From: Microbacterium binotii
Lineage (GTDB): Bacteria; Actinomycetota; Actinomycetes; Actinomycetales; Microbacteriaceae
Length of the DNA: 64,000 nucleotides
Direction: 5' to 3'
Assembly (NCBI RefSeq): GCF_021398715.1
Contig: NZ_CP090347.1
Coordinates: 372,001 to 436,000, forward strand
Of this stretch, positions 61,986 through 64,000 are shown one piece after another. The translations under genes and the position numbers were made by a program. The notes beneath the pieces are model-generated. The model did not search any database. It was not told where the DNA came from and was given only the letters and a program-made list of their open reading frames with translations. Every line of letters starts with the position of its first letter. Position 1 is the first letter of the stretch.

Positions 61986-64000
61986 ATGCTGCCCGCCTCG
62001 ACCTACCGCCTGCAGATCCGTCCGAGCTTCGATCTGGATGCGGCCGCCGCCGTCGTCCCCTACCTCGCCGACCTCGGCGTGGGTTGGGTGTACCTGTCGC
62101 CGCTGCTGAAGGCGACGACCGGCTCCGATCACGGCTACGACGTCGTCGACCCCTCCCTCGTCGACCCCGCCCGCGGCGGGGGTGAGGCGCTCGACCGGTT
62201 CGTGGCGGCCGCCCACGACGCGGGGCTCGGCGTGCTCGTGGACATCGTTCCCAACCACATGGGTGTGTCGATCCCGCGCGAGAACCCGTGGTGGTGGGAC
62301 TACCTGCGCCTGGGCGAGGCGTCCGTGCGAGCGGCCGCGTTCGACGTCGATCGCGCGCTCGACGACGGACGGGTGCGCCTGCCCGTCCTCGGTGCTCCGC
62401 TCGCGGAGGTGATCGGCGAGATCACCGTCGACCCGACACCCGCTCCGGACGCGCCCGACGGGTTCGTGCGCTACTACGACCACGAGCTGCCGCTCGCGCC
62501 GGGCTCGCTCGAGGGCCTCGAGCCCGACGACGTCGCCGCGGTGCTCGACCGACAGCACTACGAGCTGCGCTTCTGGCGCGACGAGGCCGCGCTGCTGAAC
62601 TACCGGCGCTTCTTCGCCGTGACGACGCTCGCCGCCGTCCGCGTCGAGGACCCGCGCGTCTTCGACGACGCGCACGTCGAGATCCTGCGGTGGGTGCGCG
62701 AGGGGCTCGTCGACGGCCTGCGCGTCGACCACCCGGACGGGTTGCGGGACCCGGGCGGGTACCTCGCGCGCCTCGCCGAGGTGACGAACGGCCTGCCCGT
62801 GTGGGTCGAGAAGATCCTCGAGCGCGGCGAGGAGCTGCCCTCGTGGTGGCACACCGTCGGCACGACCGGCTACGACGCGCTCGGCGAGATCGAGCGCGTG
62901 CTCGTCGACCCCGCCGGGCGAGCGGGACTCGACGCCCTCGACGCACAGCTGCGCATCGAGACCGGACTGCCCTCGGCGCCGTCCTGGGGCGAGCTCATCC
63001 ACGGGACGAAGCGCGAGATCGCCGACACGATCCAGGCCTCAGAGGTCGCGCGGCTGGTGCGCCTGCTGCCGACCCCCATCCCCGGGGCGCGAGACGCCCT
63101 GGCCGAGCTCCTCGCCCTGTTCCCCACCTACCGCAGCTACCTGCCGGCGGGGCGCGCGTGGTTCGACGAGGCGGCGGAGGCCGCATCCGCTGCCCGACCG
63201 GATCTCGCCGAGGCGATCGCCGCTCTCGTGCCGCTGCTCGCCGACGGCTCGAGCGAGCTCGCGCAGCGCTTTCAGCAGACGACCGGGCCGGTCATGGCGA
63301 AGGGGGTCGAAGACACCGCGTTCTACCGCTTCACCCGTCTCGGTTCGCTGACCGAGGTCGGGGGAGACCCCTCCGAGTTCGCGCTCGACGTCGCCGGATT
63401 CCACGCCGCCTTCGCCCGCAGGCACGCCTCGTGGCCGCACTCGCTCACCGCGCTGTCCACGCACGACACGAAACGCGGCGAGGACGTCCGGGCGCGGCTC
63501 GACGTGCTCTCAGAGCTCCCCGAGCGGTGGGCAGAGACGCTCGACGCGCTGCGCGAGATCGCGACGACCGGCCACGGACCGTTCGACGCGCTGCTCTGGC
63601 AGGCCGTCATCGGTGCCTGGCCCGCGAGCGCCGAGCGCCTCCACGCCTACGCGGAGAAGGCCGCACGCGAGGCCGGCGACGCGACCAGTTGGCTCGAGGT
63701 GAACGAGGACTTCGAGCGGCGGATGCACGCCGTCGTCGACGCGGCCTTCGGCCCGGCGCGCCCGCTCGTCGAGTCGTTCGTCGCCGAGATCGCTGCGGCC
63801 GGATACTCGAACGGCCTGTCCGCCAAGGTCCTCCAGCTCGCCGGCCCCGGCATCCCCGACGTGTACCAGGGGTCCGAGCTGTGGGAGCAGTCGCTCGTCG
63901 ACCCGGACAACCGCCGCCATGTCGACTTCGCCGCCCGCGCCGCCACGCTCGCCCGGTTGGATGAGGGGTTCGTGCCGCCCGTGGACCAGGGCGCCGCAGC
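61986..64000 (+). CDS. treY: Maltooligosyl trehalose synthase (partial, runs off the window)
   Basis: The frame from ATG 61986 stays open to the window end (671 codons). The start LPASTYRLQIRPSFDLDAAA, WVYLSPLLKATTGSDHGYD, VDIVPNHMGV, the nucleophile Asp248 in GLRVDHPDGL and the acid/base Glu275 in VWVEKIL identify a GH13 TreY, which turns the reducing end of maltodextrin into a trehalosyl unit. About 100 residues are missing at the C-terminus. treZ (trehalohydrolase) would be expected next, completing the TreX/Y/Z pathway. Confidence 0.93.
   Translation, partial: MLPASTYRLQIRPSFDLDAAAAVVPYLADLGVGWVYLSPLLKATTGSDHGYDVVDPSLVDPARGGGEALDRFVAAAHDAGLGVLVDIVPNHMGVSIPRENPWWWDYLRLGEASVRAAAFDVDRALDDGRVRLPVLGAPLAEVIGEITVDPTPAPDAPDGFVRYYDHELPLAPGSLEGLEPDDVAAVLDRQHYELRFWRDEAALLNYRRFFAVTTLAAVRVEDPRVFDDAHVEILRWVREGLVDGLRVDHPDGLRDPGGYLARLAEVTNGLPVWVEKILERGEELPSWWHTVGTTGYDALGEIERVLVDPAGRAGLDALDAQLRIETGLPSAPSWGELIHGTKREIADTIQASEVARLVRLLPTPIPGARDALAELLALFPTYRSYLPAGRAWFDEAAEAASAARPDLAEAIAALVPLLADGSSELAQRFQQTTGPVMAKGVEDTAFYRFTRLGSLTEVGGDPSEFALDVAGFHAAFARRHASWPHSLTALSTHDTKRGEDVRARLDVLSELPERWAETLDALREIATTGHGPFDALLWQAVIGAWPASAERLHAYAEKAAREAGDATSWLEVNEDFERRMHAVVDAAFGPARPLVESFVAEIAAAGYSNGLSAKVLQLAGPGIPDVYQGSELWEQSLVDPDNRRHVDFAARAATLARLDEGFVPPVDQGAA

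Noticed and set aside
59745..63002. Minus-strand open frame of 1085 codons across glgX and treY
   Set aside because: The plus strand encodes GlgX and TreY with complete catalytic motifs; the antisense product is repetitive Val/Leu/Asp/Arg sequence without a family signature.
62288..63964. Plus-strand 558-codon frame
   Set aside because: It is an arginine/alanine-rich alternative frame of treY; the frame starting at 61986 encodes the real enzyme and runs to the window end.

Overview
The window looks like a chromosomal segment of a high-GC actinobacterium, most likely Microbacteriaceae and probably Microbacterium or a close relative. The grounds are very high GC with strong third-position GC bias, GTG starts, dense operons joined by ATGA/GTGA overlaps, frequent GATGCGGC-type codon runs, an F420-type oxidoreductase, an LAxTG cell-wall anchor and the actinobacterial arrangement of sugar regulons. 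This assignment is inference. I see no rRNA, tRNA, insertion sequence, prophage or CRISPR array.

Layout. 1-5487: ChvE-MmsA-MmsB monosaccharide ABC importer followed by a ROK regulator. 5420-8862 (minus): ABC ATPase plus large FtsX-like permease. 9340-12504: secreted, sortase-anchored GH43 arabinan/xylan hydrolase with CBMs and a 9-bp minisatellite, preceded by LacI-type palindromes. 12584-13332: ASCH protein and a small acidic protein. 13420-17342 (minus): processive family 2 glycosyltransferase translationally coupled to a membrane-anchored GH18 protein. 17556-19181: unknown protein and glycerate kinase. 19271-23515: a divergent Asp23/Gls24 envelope module, with six minus-strand genes facing an ECF sigma factor operon whose second gene fuses a degenerate zinc anti-sigma domain to an Asp23-like domain. 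23525-25082: deazaflavin oxidoreductase, Nudix hydrolase, phosphoesterase. 25187-28377: MarR, cNMP-domain/FAD oxidoreductase, Gfo/Idh/MocA. 28543-33115 (minus): SDR, TetR, unknown protein, class III aminotransferase, MFS. 33391-35134: alanine dehydrogenase and divergent Lrp regulator. 35424-39217: TetR and a coupled class II aldolase/kinase/GlpD-like operon. 39353-46021: LLM oxidoreductase, CoaBC, NRDE protein, paralogous small proteins, hydrolase, aminotransferase. 46184-58322: a complete xylan/xylose regulon. 58401-64000: small alarmone synthetase, unknown protein, GlgX and TreY (cut by the window end).

How the parts work together. The xylan locus is self-contained. A lipoprotein and two permeases import xylo-oligosaccharides, GH3 and GH43 enzymes release xylose, XylA and XylB send it to the pentose phosphate pathway, and LacI and ROK repressors control the two halves. 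The importer at the left end could bring in free monosaccharides released by the cell-wall GH43. GlgX and TreY belong to glycogen-to-trehalose conversion, and treZ would be expected just beyond the right edge.

The most interesting parts are the ECF sigma/Asp23 module, the glycosyltransferase-GH18 operon with a helically phased repeat array in its promoter region, the aldolase-kinase-dehydrogenase operon with a clear TetR operator, a recurring palindromic repeat at convergent gene junctions, and many genes whose start codon lies 6-8 nt after a TANNNT-like -10 box, as expected for leaderless mRNAs.
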